A stretch of 64,000 nucleotides of DNA from Knoellia sinensis KCTC 19936 (GTDB lineage Bacteria; Actinomycetota; Actinomycetes; Actinomycetales; Dermatophilaceae): assembly GCF_000768705.1 (NCBI RefSeq), contig NZ_AVPJ01000006.1, forward strand, positions 186,001 to 250,000, written 5' to 3'. Positions 9,351 through 18,816 of the stretch are shown piece by piece. A program made the translations under genes and the position numbers. Each line of letters begins with the position of its first letter. The stretch's first letter is position 1. The notes beneath the pieces are model-generated. The model was given only the letters and a program-made list of their open reading frames with translations. It ran no database searches and was not told where the DNA came from.

Positions 9351-10208
9351 TCAGTGCTTCGCGGTGGCCAGGGTGACCTCGACATCGGGGTGCTGCTCCA
9401 CGAAATCCACGAGACTGGCCGTGGCGAGATCGAAGGTTGCCCCGGCCGGGAGCGTGTGGATCACGGCACCGGACACGAGGAGGGGCGCGCCCCTCCGGGC
9501 GTCCGGGGCGTCGGTGGTGACGTCGCGACAGTCCATGACGATGACGCCGCCGCGACCGTGGACCGTGAAGCGAGAACCGTCGACCACCTCGATGGCGGTG
9601 TCCTCGTCGATCCCGATGCCGAGGAGATTCGGCGAGGCGGCCACGACGGAGAGGAGGCGACCGTAGCGCGATCGCTGGGCGAAGTGTTGGTCGACGATGA
9701 CTCCCTTGAGGAGTCCAATGCCTGCACTCACCTGACTCCCGCGCTGGACCGGTGTGATGCCCTCGTCACCCATCGAGATCATGAACTCACTCATGATCGA
9801 GGCACCCGCTGAGGTGCCTGCGACGACCGTGCCTCGTGCGTGCGCCCGGTGAAGGGCCTCGCCCAAGGGCGTGCCGGGGAAGAACTGTGACAGGCGCAGC
9901 TGTGAACCGCCGCTCATGAAGATGCCGGTGGCACGGTCGAGCAGTTCGACGGCCTCGGGGTCGTGCGCTGCTCGCCGTGAATCCGGATTGACGACGTCCA
10001 CGGTCTCGACCCCGAACCGCGTGAAGACCTCCCGGTAGGAGGCGACGACCTCGTCCTGGAAGGACGACGCAGTGGGGATGACGACGATGCGCGAACGACG
10101 GCCCCCGCTGATTCGGACGAAGCGCCGCAACAGCGCAGCCCGGCCAACACGATCTTCCGCACCACCGATGATGAAGAGCGTCGGGGTCGTGGAGGGATAG
10201 CGGGGCAT
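9351..10208 (-). CDS. cphB: cyanophycinase
   Basis: A 285-residue peptidase of family S51 that cleaves cyanophycin to beta-Asp-Arg dipeptides. The nucleophile motif GTSAGAS lies at 131-137 (Ser133), with FIIGGAED at the N-terminus and QHFAQRSRYGRLL as the characteristic active-site block. It has its own leaderless promoter and precedes cphA by 109 bases on the same strand, so degradation and synthesis genes are paired. No isoaspartyl dipeptidase is in the window. Confidence 0.92.
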   Translation of the reverse strand: MPRYPSTTPTLFIIGGAEDRVGRAALLRRFVRISGGRRSRIVVIPTASSFQDEVVASYREVFTRFGVETVDVVNPDSRRAAHDPEAVELLDRATGIFMSGGSQLRLSQFFPGTPLGEALHRAHARGTVVAGTSAGASIMSEFMISMGDEGITPVQRGSQVSAGIGLLKGVIVDQHFAQRSRYGRLLSVVAASPNLLGIGIDEDTAIEVVDGSRFTVHGRGGVIVMDCRDVTTDAPDARRGAPLLVSGAVIHTLPAGATFDLATASLVDFVEQHPDVEVTLATAKH

Positions 10209-10214
10209 TGGACC

Positions 10215-10220
10215 AGCCTA
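10215..10220 (-). promoter_or_regulatory. -10 box, leaderless cphB
   Basis: TAGGCT on the minus strand, 6 bases before the ATG at 10208. Confidence 0.55.
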
Positions 10221-10227
10221 GAAGGTG

Positions 10228-11463
10228 TCAGCCGTGCTCAACGGCAGGTGCGGGGGTCGGTGTGCCGTCAGCGTCGTCGGCCTCCTCGATCTCTTCGCGG
10301 GTGATGCCCAAAAGGTGGAGTACTGCGTCAAGATAGGGGACGTTGACCGCTGTGTCAGCCTGTTCTCGCACGACGGGTTTGGCGTTGAATGCGATCCCCA
10401 AGCCAGCTGTCGCCAACATGTCGAGGTCGTTGGCGCCGTCACCGATGGCGACTGTGCGAGCAAGGGGAAGCCCTGCCAACTCGGCGAACTCCCGCAGGGC
10501 GCTTGCCTTGCCGGCACGATCGACGACGTCGCCGACGACCCTTCCGGTGAGCCGCCCGTCGACCACCTCGAGGCGATTGGCCCGGGCATGGTCGATTCCG
10601 AGGTCGTCCGCGATGGGCTGGACGATCTCGATGAATCCGCCGGAAACCAGGGCCACGGTGAATCCCAGTCGTTTGAGGGTGCGGACAAGGGTGCGCGCAC
10701 CCGGCGTGAGCCGGACCGCGGCGCGGACCTCTTCGAGGACTGCAGCGTCCAGGCCCTCCAGCGTGGCGACGCGGGCGTGAAGGCTTTGCGCGAAGTCGAG
10801 GGCACCGGCCATGGCCTGTTCGGTGACTGCCGCCACCTCTGCCTCGCGTCCCGCATGCCGTGCCAGCAGTTCGATGACCTCGTCCTGGATGAGCGTGGAA
10901 TCCACGTCCATGACGACCAGGCGCCGCCCCCGCCGCGCCAGACCCGCGGGGGAGACGGCGATGTCAACGGACTGCTCGGCAGCCACCAGTGACAACTCGC
11001 GGCGGAGCGAGTCGAGGTTGGCACCGCTGACGTCCAGTTCGAGCGTGGTGACGGGGTATCGCGAGAGCCGTCGGATCCGGTCGATGTTGGCTCCGTGTGT
11101 GGCCACGGAGCGTGACACTGCCGCGACTGCCTGTGCCCGCAGGGGCGCCCCCAGGACCACGACCGCGGCTCGACCGGTGCGCCGATGCCGGTTGTCGCCC
11201 CGCCCGTCCACCACGGTCACCGTGAGGTCGAGGTCCTCGGCCACCCTTCCCACGGCCTCTCGGACGTCCGAGACGTGACCCACCGGCTGCAGCAGCGCCG
11301 CCAACGTGAGCTGACCGCGCACGACGACCTGCTCGAGGTCCAGGACCAGGGTCCCGGTGGGTGCGACGGCATCGAACAGGGCACTGGTCACACCCGGTCG
11401 GTCGTCGCCGGTGAGGCTCACCAGCAGGGTGGGCGGCTGGTCTGGCGAGTTCGTCGTGGTCAC
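10228..11463 (-). CDS. serB: phosphoserine phosphatase with N-terminal ACT domains
   Basis: A 411-residue HAD phosphatase that makes L-serine from phosphoserine. Residues 1-170 form two ACT-like regulatory modules (LVSLTGDDRPGVTSALFDAV). The catalytic motif DVDSTLIQDEV starts at Asp186, with LVSGGF and IGDGANDLDML as HAD motifs II and IV. Actinobacterial SerB2 proteins have the same ACT-HAD layout. It ends 19 bases before cphB begins, and the cphB promoter sits in that gap, so the two are probably separate units. Start is GTG, fixed by the leaderless -10 box. Confidence 0.92.
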   Translation of the reverse strand: MTTTNSPDQPPTLLVSLTGDDRPGVTSALFDAVAPTGTLVLDLEQVVVRGQLTLAALLQPVGHVSDVREAVGRVAEDLDLTVTVVDGRGDNRHRRTGRAAVVVLGAPLRAQAVAAVSRSVATHGANIDRIRRLSRYPVTTLELDVSGANLDSLRRELSLVAAEQSVDIAVSPAGLARRGRRLVVMDVDSTLIQDEVIELLARHAGREAEVAAVTEQAMAGALDFAQSLHARVATLEGLDAAVLEEVRAAVRLTPGARTLVRTLKRLGFTVALVSGGFIEIVQPIADDLGIDHARANRLEVVDGRLTGRVVGDVVDRAGKASALREFAELAGLPLARTVAIGDGANDLDMLATAGLGIAFNAKPVVREQADTAVNVPYLDAVLHLLGITREEIEEADDADGTPTPAPAVEHG

Positions 11464-11469
11464 TCGCTC

Positions 11470-11475
11470 AGGTTA
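11470..11475 (-). promoter_or_regulatory. -10 box, leaderless serB
   Basis: TAACCT on the minus strand, 6 bases before the GTG at 11463. It overlaps the end of the LLM oxidoreductase gene upstream. Confidence 0.55.
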
Positions 11476-12288
11476 GGAGTTCACGGTGTCACGCCACGCG
11501 AGGAGGTCACGGACCGGACCGAGGTCGTAGTGCGGACCACCCAGGCCCACGGTGAAGAGTCGGGTGCCCACGGCATACAGGGCCTGCGCCCCGGCCGCGT
11601 AGTCCCGGACATCCTCGGGGAAACGACCCGGCCGGGGACTGACCCCAGCGGATCGTTCGATGGTCGCCGGATCACGACCGACGCGCGCGCACCACTCGTC
11701 GAGGACGGCGTGCTTGTGGGCGATTTTCTCGGGACCGCCGAAGCCGTGCCAGATGTCGGCCTGCTCGGCGACGATCTTCAGTGTCTTGCGTTCTCCGCCA
11801 CCCCCGACGAGGACGGGGATGCGTCGGGTCGGGGTCGGGTTCAGCTGCTCCCAACGACTCCTGATCAGCGGCAGGTCGCGATCGAGTGCCCGTAGCCGGC
11901 CCCCGGCAGTCCCGAATTCGTACCCGTACTCGGCGTAGTCGCGCTCGAACCATCCCGAACCCAGACCGAGGACGAGCCGCCCCTCGCCACTGCGGGCGGA
12001 GATGTGATCGACCGTGCGAGCCATGTCGGCGAGGAGTTGCGGGTTCCGGTAGGAGTTGCACGTCACGAGCGCGCCGATCTCGACCTGCTCGGTCGCCTCG
12101 GCCCAGGCCGCGAGCATGGTCCAGCACTCGAAGTGGGCGCCGTCGGGGTCACCGTTCAGAGGGAAGAAGTGATCCCAGTTGAAGAGCACGTCGATGCCGA
12201 GTTCCTCGAGCGCCGCGCACGTTCGACGGATGTCTGCGTATGCCGCGTGCTGGGGTTGGATCTGTACGCCGACACGCGCTCGGGTCAT
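11473..12288 (-). CDS. LLM-class F420-dependent oxidoreductase
   Basis: A 271-residue luciferase-like monooxygenase-fold protein. Visible family features are GVQIQPQH near the N-terminus, [16 protein letters not shown] and [14 protein letters not shown], typical of the F420-using subgroup. No substrate can be read from the sequence. Its ATG overlaps the glgC stop as ATGA, so it is translated from the glgC transcript; a metabolic link to glycogen is not implied by this alone. Confidence 0.8.
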   Translation of the reverse strand: MTRARVGVQIQPQHAAYADIRRTCAALEELGIDVLFNWDHFFPLNGDPDGAHFECWTMLAAWAEATEQVEIGALVTCNSYRNPQLLADMARTVDHISARSGEGRLVLGLGSGWFERDYAEYGYEFGTAGGRLRALDRDLPLIRSRWEQLNPTPTRRIPVLVGGGGERKTLKIVAEQADIWHGFGGPEKIAHKHAVLDEWCARVGRDPATIERSAGVSPRPGRFPEDVRDYAAGAQALYAVGTRLFTVGLGGPHYDLGPVRDLLAWRDTVNS

Positions 12289-13538
12289 GGTGTGACGACC
12301 GTGCCCTTGCCGACGACGGTGATTCCTGAGTCGGTGACGGTGAATCCGCGCGCGCGGTCGTGCTCCGCGTCGAATCCGACGGAGGTGCCTTCCGGGAGGT
12401 GGACGAACTTGTCGATGATGGCGCGACGGACGCGGCAGTTGCGGCCGATGTCGACCCCGTCGAGGAGCACCGAGTCGTCGATCTCGGTGTAGCTGTGGAC
12501 GCGCACGTCGGGGGAGACCACCGACGAGTTGACCCTCGCGCCACTGATGATGACTCCGGGCGACACCATGGAGCTCAGTGCCTCACCAAAGCGCCCCGAA
12601 GCGCCGTGCACGAACTTTGCCGGCGGGTACGGGCCATAGCTGGTGAACAGCGGCCAGTCGTAGTTGTAGAGGTTGAAGATCGGGTGGATCGAGATGAGGT
12701 CCATGTGCGCGTCGAAGTACGAGTCGAGCGTTCCCACGTCGCGCCAATAACCCTGGTCCCGCTCTGTGCCGCCGGGGATGACGTTCTTCTTGAAGTCGTA
12801 GGTGTAGGCAGATCCCTCCTTGACCAGGGCCGGCACGATGTCGCCACCCATGTCGTGAGTGCTGTCGGCATCCTCGGAGTCGCGGGTCACCGCCTCCTGC
12901 AGGACGTCCGCGTCGAAGACGTAGTTGCCCATCGACGCGAGGATCTCGTCGGGGGAGTCGGGCAGCCCGTCGGGGTCGGTGGGCTTTTCGCGGAAGGCCT
13001 TGATCCTGGTGTGGTCGTCGGCCTCGACCTCGATGACACCGAACTGGTCGGCCATGGCGATGGGCTGCCGAATCGCGGCGACGGTGACGCCCGCGCCTGA
13101 CTCCACGTGCTGGTCGACCATCTGGGAGAAGTCCATGCGGTAGACGTGGTCGGCACCGACGACGACGACGATGTCCGGCCGCTCGTCGGTGATGGTGTTG
13201 AGGCTCTGGAAGATCGCGTCGGCGCTGCCTTGGTACCAGGACTTGTCGATGCGCTGCTGGGCGGGGATGGGCGCCACGTAGTTGCCGAGCATCGTCGACA
13301 TGCGCCACGTCTTGGTGACGTGCCGGTCGAGGCTGTGTGACTTGTACTGCGTCAGGACCACGATTTTGAGATAGCCCGAGTTCACGACGTTGCTCAGCGC
13401 GAAGTCGATGAGCCGGTAGATCCCACCGAAGGGAACGGCGGGCTTGGCCCGTTCGGCAGTGAGCGGCATGAGGCGTTTGCCCTCTCCACCTGCGAGAACG
13501 ATGACGAGCACCTTGGGTCCACCGCTGCGGTATGCCAT
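12285..13538 (-). CDS. glgC: glucose-1-phosphate adenylyltransferase
   Basis: A 417-residue ADP-glucose pyrophosphorylase that supplies ADP-glucose for glycogen and maltose-1-phosphate synthesis. The nucleotidyltransferase motif [20 protein letters not shown] lies at the N-terminus, with RLIDFALSN and the substrate block TDPDG; the C-terminus is a left-handed beta-helix ([20 protein letters not shown]). Length fits the family. It is divergent from glgA with both leaderless promoters in the 78-base gap, giving a compact shared control region. Confidence 0.95.
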   Translation of the reverse strand: MAYRSGGPKVLVIVLAGGEGKRLMPLTAERAKPAVPFGGIYRLIDFALSNVVNSGYLKIVVLTQYKSHSLDRHVTKTWRMSTMLGNYVAPIPAQQRIDKSWYQGSADAIFQSLNTITDERPDIVVVVGADHVYRMDFSQMVDQHVESGAGVTVAAIRQPIAMADQFGVIEVEADDHTRIKAFREKPTDPDGLPDSPDEILASMGNYVFDADVLQEAVTRDSEDADSTHDMGGDIVPALVKEGSAYTYDFKKNVIPGGTERDQGYWRDVGTLDSYFDAHMDLISIHPIFNLYNYDWPLFTSYGPYPPAKFVHGASGRFGEALSSMVSPGVIISGARVNSSVVSPDVRVHSYTEIDDSVLLDGVDIGRNCRVRRAIIDKFVHLPEGTSVGFDAEHDRARGFTVTDSGITVVGKGTVVTP

Positions 13539-13544
13539 GACCTC

Positions 13545-13550
13545 AACCTA
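13545..13550 (-). promoter_or_regulatory. -10 box, leaderless glgC
   Basis: TAGGTT on the minus strand, 6 bases before the ATG at 13538, facing away from the glgA promoter. Confidence 0.55.
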
Positions 13551-13604
13551 GCGAAGGTCACCTCGGAATGTGACCGGCGTCTCGCCACGGTGGCACCACG
13601 TGGC

Positions 13605-13610
13605 TAGGGT
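13605..13610 (+). promoter_or_regulatory. -10 box, leaderless glgA
   Basis: TAGGGT, 6 bases before the GTG at 13617. Its partner glgC promoter lies 54 bases away on the other strand. Confidence 0.58.
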
Positions 13611-13616
13611 CGAGAC

Positions 13617-14807
13617 GTGCGCGTCGACATCCTCAGCAAGGAGTACCCACCCACGATCTACGGCGGGGCGGGGGTGCACGTCGCCGAACTCACCAGGGCG
13701 CTGCGTGAGCGCGGCGACATCGATGTCCGGGTGCGCGCCTTCGGACCACCTCGCGATGAGGACGGCACCACTGGGTATGCCGACCTCCCAGCACTCGAGG
13801 GTGCGAACGCGGCGCTCGTGACCATGGGGGTGGATCTCGCCATCGCGGCGGACTGCTCCGGCGCGGACCTCGTGCACTCGCACACGTGGTACGCCAACTT
13901 CGCTGGCCACACCGCGTCACTCCTCGAGGGCGTTCCGCATGTCGTGAGCGCGCACAGCCTCGAGCCGATGCGCCCCTGGAAGGCCGAGCAGTTGGGCGGC
14001 GGCTACCGGCTGTCGTCGTGGATCGAGCGGACGGCATACGAAGGAGCCTCGGCCGTGATCGCGGTGAGCGACGGCATGCGCAAGGACGTCCTGCGCAGCT
14101 ATCCGTCCATCGACCCGGCCAAGGTCAAGGTGGTGCACAACGGCATCGACAGCGACCTCTGGAAGCGGGCAGAGGATCACGACATCGTGCGGCGGCATGG
14201 CGTCGATCCCGATCGACCCAGCGTCATCTTCGTGGGGCGGATCACGCGCCAGAAGGGCCTGCCATACCTCTTGCGCGCCGCGGCCGCGCTTCCTCCCGAG
14301 GTGCAACTCGTTCTCCTCGCGGGGGCGCCTGACACCCCTGAGATCAAGACCGAAGTCGAGGAACTCATCGCAGACCTGCGACGCAGTCGTGATGGCGTGG
14401 TGTGGGTGCCCGAGATGCTGCCCCGCCATGAGGTCATCGCATTGCTCTCTGCCGCAACGGTGTTCGTGTGTCCGTCGGTCTATGAGCCGCTCGGGATCGT
14501 CAACCTGGAGGCGATGGCGTGCGAACTCCCTGTGGTCGCGACCGCAACGGGCGGGATCCCCGAGGTCGTCGTCGACGGAGAGACCGGGTGGCTCGTCCCG
14601 ATCGAGCAGGTCCAGGACGGCTCGGGGACACCTGTCGACTCGGAACGCTTCGTAGCCGACCTCGCCGGCGCGCTCAGGGACGCAGTCTCGGACGTGGATC
14701 GAGCAGGGCGGTTCGGGCAGGCAGGTCGACGTCGAGCCGTGGAGTCCTTCTCATGGGCGCGCATCGGCGACGAGACGCTCGCGGTCTATCGGGACGTCCT
14801 GCGGTGA
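13617..14807 (+). CDS. glgA: glycogen synthase, actinobacterial GT4 type (GlgA/GlgM)
   Basis: A 396-residue GT-B glycosyltransferase of family GT4. N-terminal SKEYPPTIYGGAGVHVAEL and C-terminal VCPSVYEPLGIVNLEAMAC (the E-x7-E nucleotide-binding block) are typical of the Corynebacterium-type enzyme. In mycobacteria this protein acts mainly as GlgM, joining ADP-glucose and glucose-1-phosphate to maltose-1-phosphate for the GlgE route; which activity dominates here cannot be told. It ends 22 bases inside the convergent gene at 14786. Confidence 0.88.
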   Translation: MRVDILSKEYPPTIYGGAGVHVAELTRALRERGDIDVRVRAFGPPRDEDGTTGYADLPALEGANAALVTMGVDLAIAADCSGADLVHSHTWYANFAGHTASLLEGVPHVVSAHSLEPMRPWKAEQLGGGYRLSSWIERTAYEGASAVIAVSDGMRKDVLRSYPSIDPAKVKVVHNGIDSDLWKRAEDHDIVRRHGVDPDRPSVIFVGRITRQKGLPYLLRAAAALPPEVQLVLLAGAPDTPEIKTEVEELIADLRRSRDGVVWVPEMLPRHEVIALLSAATVFVCPSVYEPLGIVNLEAMACELPVVATATGGIPEVVVDGETGWLVPIEQVQDGSGTPVDSERFVADLAGALRDAVSDVDRAGRFGQAGRRRAVESFSWARIGDETLAVYRDVLR

Positions 14808-15562
14808 GCCACGGCGGTGACGCCGGCATTGGTGGCGTCGGCCAGTGCGCGCTCGGCGACACGGCGTAGTTCTCGCAGGAGATCGACGCGGCGCTGCTGG
14901 GTCCAGCCGTCCGGTCCGTCATGCGGTCCGTCGAGTCCCGCAGCGGCGGCGTTGCTGATGGCCGCCGCGAAGGTGATGGCCCGCAGCGCCTGTCCGGGCA
15001 GGGCGTCGGGGAGTGCCCACTGCCCTGCGCGGGGGAGTGCGCCCCGGGCCGAGGCGGCGTCGAACGGCTGGCCGCCGAGCTCGTCGAGTTGCGTTGTCAT
15101 CTCGAGGACCGTCGTGGTGAGGCTGCGCGTCGTCTCGCGCGGATCGAGCGCCTCGACCTTGTGGATCGGCACCGGATCGCAGTCGTATGCCGTCCAGTCC
15201 AGTCGCGTTCCCGCGTCGGCTCCGGTGGCCCCCGGGGCGCCGAAAGTCGACCACGACGGCACCAGGAGCGCGCCGAGTCCGGGTGCCACGAGGCACTCCT
15301 CGGCCTCCACTGCCGCAGCCAGTGCGTCACCGCCGCAGCGGGGGAGACTGCTCGGATCTCCACTTGAGGGCAGGGCCACCCACACGGTCTTCTCGCCGAG
15401 GTCGTGCCACAGATCGAGAGTGCGCACCCCAGCGCCGACGGCATCCACATCGGGAAGGGCCGACTCGATCGCGGCTTCAAGGCCGGAGGTGGCGCTGCCG
15501 GCATCAGCCCACGCCGACGTGACCCACAGGGCGATCCGAACCGACGCAGGCAACTCGGGCAT
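14786..15562 (-). CDS. hypothetical protein, actinobacterial
   Basis: A 258-residue soluble protein I do not recognise. It is Ala- and Asp-rich, without membrane segments or a signal peptide, and with no catalytic motif I can name. Real coding is supported by a well-formed leaderless promoter, typical codon use and the shared divergent gap with the ABC ATPase at 15605. Its 3' end overlaps the convergent glgA end by 22 bases. Confidence 0.7.
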   Translation of the reverse strand: MPELPASVRIALWVTSAWADAGSATSGLEAAIESALPDVDAVGAGVRTLDLWHDLGEKTVWVALPSSGDPSSLPRCGGDALAAAVEAEECLVAPGLGALLVPSWSTFGAPGATGADAGTRLDWTAYDCDPVPIHKVEALDPRETTRSLTTTVLEMTTQLDELGGQPFDAASARGALPRAGQWALPDALPGQALRAITFAAAISNAAAAGLDGPHDGPDGWTQQRRVDLLRELRRVAERALADATNAGVTAVAHRRTSR

Positions 15563-15568
15563 GCCGTC

Positions 15569-15574
15569 ATCGTA
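15569..15574 (-). promoter_or_regulatory. -10 box, leaderless hypothetical gene
   Basis: TACGAT on the minus strand, 6 bases before the ATG at 15562. Confidence 0.5.
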
Positions 15575-15591
15575 GGCACCTGCCGTTCAAC

Positions 15592-15597
15592 TAGGGT
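15592..15597 (+). promoter_or_regulatory. -10 box, leaderless ABC ATPase
   Basis: TAGGGT, 7 bases before the ATG at 15605, in the 42-base divergent gap. It decides the start against upstream in-frame codons. Confidence 0.55.
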
Positions 15598-15604
15598 TCC
15601 CGTC

Positions 15605-16387
15605 ATGAGTGATGTGCTGGCGCTGGCGGGGGTGGGCGTCGTCCGTGACGGCGCAACACTGCTCGACGACGTCGACTGGGAGGTCGAGGAGGGCCAGCGG
15701 TGGGTCATCCTGGGCCCGAACGGTGCCGGCAAGACGACGCTCCTGCAATTGGCCTCGGGGCGCATGCACCCCACCCGGGGCGTGGTGGGTGTCCTCGGTG
15801 AAGTCCTCGGGGCAGTGGATGTCTTCGAGTTGCGTCCTCGGATCGGTCTGGCATCAGCGTCCCTGGCCGACCGGATCCCCGGGTCCGAGCGGGTCGCCGA
15901 CGTCGTCGTCACTGCCTCCTACGGCGTGGTGGGGCGTTGGCGCGAGAACTACGACTCCCTGGACCACTCCCGAGCGCTCGAACTTCTGGAGGCACTCGGT
16001 GCGGCGCACCTCGTCGACCGGACGTTCGGCACGCTGTCCGAGGGTGAGCGCAAGCGCGTCCAGATCGCGAGGGCGCTCATGACGGATCCCGAGCTCATGC
16101 TGCTCGACGAGCCGGCGGCGGGGCTCGACCTGGGGGGACGCGAAGACCTCGTGGCGCGGCTCGGCGTCATTGCAGCGGACGTCATGGCGCCCGCCCTGGT
16201 GCTGGTGACGCACCACGTCGAGGAGATCCCGCCCCACTTCACCGATGTCCTGCTGCTCCGCGAGGGGCGCGTCGTGGCTCAGGGCCCGATCGAGATCACG
16301 CTCACTGCAGAGAACCTCAGCGCGACCTTCGGGCTTCCGCTCGAGCTCGAGCAGCGAGGCTCCCGCTACACCGCCTGGTCCCGGTGA
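15605..16387 (+). CDS. stand-alone ABC transporter ATP-binding protein
   Basis: A 260-residue ATPase with Walker A GPNGAGKTT, signature LSEGERKRVQIARA, Walker B LMLLDEPAAGLD and H-loop VTHHVEE. No permease or binding protein is adjacent, so its partner is unknown. The VTHHVEEIPPHFT block is reminiscent of the ModF/YlmA-type soluble ATPases, but that is only an impression. The start is fixed by the leaderless promoter. Confidence 0.85.
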   Translation: MSDVLALAGVGVVRDGATLLDDVDWEVEEGQRWVILGPNGAGKTTLLQLASGRMHPTRGVVGVLGEVLGAVDVFELRPRIGLASASLADRIPGSERVADVVVTASYGVVGRWRENYDSLDHSRALELLEALGAAHLVDRTFGTLSEGERKRVQIARALMTDPELMLLDEPAAGLDLGGREDLVARLGVIAADVMAPALVLVTHHVEEIPPHFTDVLLLREGRVVAQGPIEITLTAENLSATFGLPLELEQRGSRYTAWSR

Positions 16388-16460
16388 CGGGCACGGTTCG
16401 GACCATGGGATCGTTGTCCACACACACCGTCATGGGCGACGGGGACGAAAGGGGAATGTC

Positions 16461-16913
16461 ATGGAATGGCTGACCGACAATCCATGGGTCGCGTGGGTGG
16501 GCGTCGCGCTGATCCTGGCCGCCATCGAGGCGGCCACAGTCGATTTCGTCTTCCTCATGCTGGCGGGCGGGGCGCTGGCTGGCGGTCTGGCGGCCGCTCT
16601 GGGTGGCAATGCGCCGGTCCAGGTCATCGTCGCCGTGCTCGTGGCCGGGCTTCTCCTGTTCGTCGTGCGCCCGATCATCAAGCGCAAGTTCACCGAGGGC
16701 GATCACGACGAGACGATCGGGGCCTCCGGCCTCGTCGGTCGTGAAGCACGAGTCCTCCAGACCGTCACCGACACCGATGGGCGCATCAAGCTCGCGGGGG
16801 AGACGTGGTCGGCCCGGGTCGCCGAGGGCACCGAGCCCCTGCGCCCCGGCGACGACGTCCGAGTCATCGCCATCCACGGAGCGACGGCCATCGTCGCCGC
16901 CGACCGTCACTGA
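16461..16913 (+). CDS. NfeD-like membrane protein
   Basis: A 150-residue protein with two to three hydrophobic segments in residues 8-75 (WVAWVGVALILAAIEAAT, VIVAVLVAGLLLFVV) and a C-terminal OB-like domain ending in VIAIHGATAIVAAD, the NfeD signature. NfeD proteins pair with SPFH/stomatin proteins, and the next gene is one, 15 bases downstream. The ribosome binding site AAAGGGGA at 16448-16455 supports the ATG at 16461. Confidence 0.85.
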   Translation: MEWLTDNPWVAWVGVALILAAIEAATVDFVFLMLAGGALAGGLAAALGGNAPVQVIVAVLVAGLLLFVVRPIIKRKFTEGDHDETIGASGLVGREARVLQTVTDTDGRIKLAGETWSARVAEGTEPLRPGDDVRVIAIHGATAIVAADRH

Positions 16914-16928
16914 CCCGAGGGAATCACC

Positions 16929-18023
16929 ATGATCGAGCTCATCATCCTGGCGCTGCTGCTGCTGTTCGCCGTCATCGTTCTCTATCGCACGGTGCGGATC
17001 GTGCCTCAGCAGACGGCGCTGATCATCGAGCGACTCGGTCGCTACCACAGCACCCTCGAGGGCGGCATTCACTTCCTCGTCCCCTTCGTCGACAAGGTTC
17101 GCGCCAACATCGACCTGCGTGAGCAAGTCGTCTCCTTCCCGCCGCAGCCGGTGATCACGAGCGACAACCTCGTCGTCAACATCGACACGGTCATCTACTA
17201 CACGGTGATCGACGCGAAGTCGGCGGTCTACGAGATCGCCAACTTCATCCAGGGCATCGAGCAGCTCACCGTCACGACACTCCGCAACGTCATCGGCTCG
17301 CTCGACCTCGAGCAGACCCTCACGAGTCGCGACCAGATCAACGCCCAGCTGCGCGGCGCCCTCGACGAGGCGACGGGCAAGTGGGGCATCCGCGTCAACC
17401 GCGTCGAGCTCAAGGCCATCGACCCGCCCATGTCGATCCAGGAGTCGATGGAGAAGCAGATGAAGGCCGAGCGTGAGCGGCGTGCGCAGATCCTCAACGC
17501 CGAGGGTGTCAAGCAGTCCAACATCCTCACGGCCGAGGGTGAGAAGCAGAGCCAGATCCTGCGTGCTGAGGGTTCGGCGCAGGCGCGGGTTCTCGAGGCT
17601 CAGGGTCAGGCACGCGCCATTCAGCAGGTCTTCGACGCGATCCACCGGGGCAAGCCCACCCAGAAGCTCCTCGCCTACCAGTACCTCCAGGTCCTGCCCC
17701 AGATCGCGCGGGGTGACTCCAACAAGATGTGGATCATCCCGAGCGAGCTCACCGACGCCCTCAAGGGCATCGGCGGTGCACTGGGACGTGGGGACGGTGG
17801 CGGCGGCTTCAGTGACGGCGACAACGACGAGTGGGAGCCGGCCGAAGAGATGAAGACGCCCTTCGACGAGACGGCCCTCGTCGACCCGGCCCAGGCCCTC
17901 GCCGAGGCCCGCGACCAGGCCGGTGAGGCGCAGCGCGAGGCCAAGGACCACGCCACTCCGCCGGCCCGTCAGCAGCCCCCGCTGACCCCGCCGGCAGACG
18001 CAGTCCCGCCGCGCGAGAGCTGA
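16929..18023 (+). CDS. SPFH/Band 7 (stomatin-like) membrane scaffold protein
   Basis: A 364-residue protein with one N-terminal membrane segment (ELIILALLLLFAVIVLYRTV), an SPFH domain (VPQQTALIIERLGRY, PPQPVITSDNLVVNID) to about residue 195, an Ala/Glu-rich coiled stretch with repeated AEGEKQSQI-type units, and a disordered acidic C-terminus ending in QQPPLTPPADAVPPRES. Family knowledge: such proteins form oligomeric membrane microdomains and control membrane proteases. The NfeD gene just upstream fits the usual operon. Ribosome binding site GAGGGAA precedes the ATG. Confidence 0.9.
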   Translation: MIELIILALLLLFAVIVLYRTVRIVPQQTALIIERLGRYHSTLEGGIHFLVPFVDKVRANIDLREQVVSFPPQPVITSDNLVVNIDTVIYYTVIDAKSAVYEIANFIQGIEQLTVTTLRNVIGSLDLEQTLTSRDQINAQLRGALDEATGKWGIRVNRVELKAIDPPMSIQESMEKQMKAERERRAQILNAEGVKQSNILTAEGEKQSQILRAEGSAQARVLEAQGQARAIQQVFDAIHRGKPTQKLLAYQYLQVLPQIARGDSNKMWIIPSELTDALKGIGGALGRGDGGGGFSDGDNDEWEPAEEMKTPFDETALVDPAQALAEARDQAGEAQREAKDHATPPARQQPPLTPPADAVPPRES

Positions 18024-18024
18024 G

Positions 18025-18816
18025 GTGGGTCCGGCCGAGGCTGCGCTGATCTTCGCGGCCGGCATTGCCGCCGGCACGATCAACACGGTCGTCGGATCGG
18101 GCACCCTCGTGACGTTCCCAACCCTGCTGTTCTTCGGGTACGCACCAGTCACGGCGAACGTGTCCAACTCCGTGGGACTCGTGGCCGGTGGCCTCACAGG
18201 ATCGTGGGGCTACCGGCACGAGCTGCGCGGGGCGTGGCACACCCTCCTGCGCTGGATGCCGATGTCCCTCCTCGGAGGCGTCGTGGGCGCCGTGCTGCTC
18301 CTCGTCCTCGATCCGAGTGCCTTCGAGGCCATCGTCCCGGTCCTCATCGGACTCGGTGTCGCCCTCGTCATGGTCGGGCCCCGGCTCAGTGCGTGGACGG
18401 CTGCCCATCGCGGTGGCACGGCTGCCTCGGGGGCCTTGGGTGAGCACTCGCCCCAGCGTGCGGCAGCCCTTTTGGTTGGCATCTTCGCGACCGCCGTCTA
18501 CGGGGGCTACTTCGGCGCTGCCCAGGGCGTCATCCTCATGGGAGTCCTCACGACGCTGACGAGTGAGGGCGTGCAGCGACTCAATGGCATCAAGAACGTC
18601 CTCTCGACGATCGTCAACGCCGTGGCTGCCCTGACCTTCATCATCGTCGCGCCGGAACACGTCAACTGGGCGGTGGCGGGGCTCATTGGGGCTGGCGCCT
18701 TGATCGGTGGCGTCATCGGGGCACGTGTCGGTCGCTGGTTGCCGCCAAACGTCCTGCGCGCCGTCATCGTGGTCATCGGAGTCGTGGCGATCGTGCGGAT
18801 GATCTGGTTCTCGTGA
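18025..18816 (+). CDS. TauE/SafE family permease, first of two
   Basis: A 263-residue membrane protein with about eight hydrophobic segments and the duplicated TauE/SafE (DUF81) pattern: AAGTINTVVGSGTLVTFP near the N-terminus and GGYFGAAQGVILM in the middle. Such proteins export or import sulfur-containing or other organic anions; the substrate here is unknown. GTG start 1 base after the SPFH stop. The stop overlaps the next paralogue as GTGA. Confidence 0.85.
   Translation: MGPAEAALIFAAGIAAGTINTVVGSGTLVTFPTLLFFGYAPVTANVSNSVGLVAGGLTGSWGYRHELRGAWHTLLRWMPMSLLGGVVGAVLLLVLDPSAFEAIVPVLIGLGVALVMVGPRLSAWTAAHRGGTAASGALGEHSPQRAAALLVGIFATAVYGGYFGAAQGVILMGVLTTLTSEGVQRLNGIKNVLSTIVNAVAALTFIIVAPEHVNWAVAGLIGAGALIGGVIGARVGRWLPPNVLRAVIVVIGVVAIVRMIWFS

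Noticed and set aside
16317-18197. 626-codon minus-strand frame opposite NfeD/SPFH
   Set aside because: Low-complexity shadow; the plus-strand genes have clear families and ribosome binding sites.
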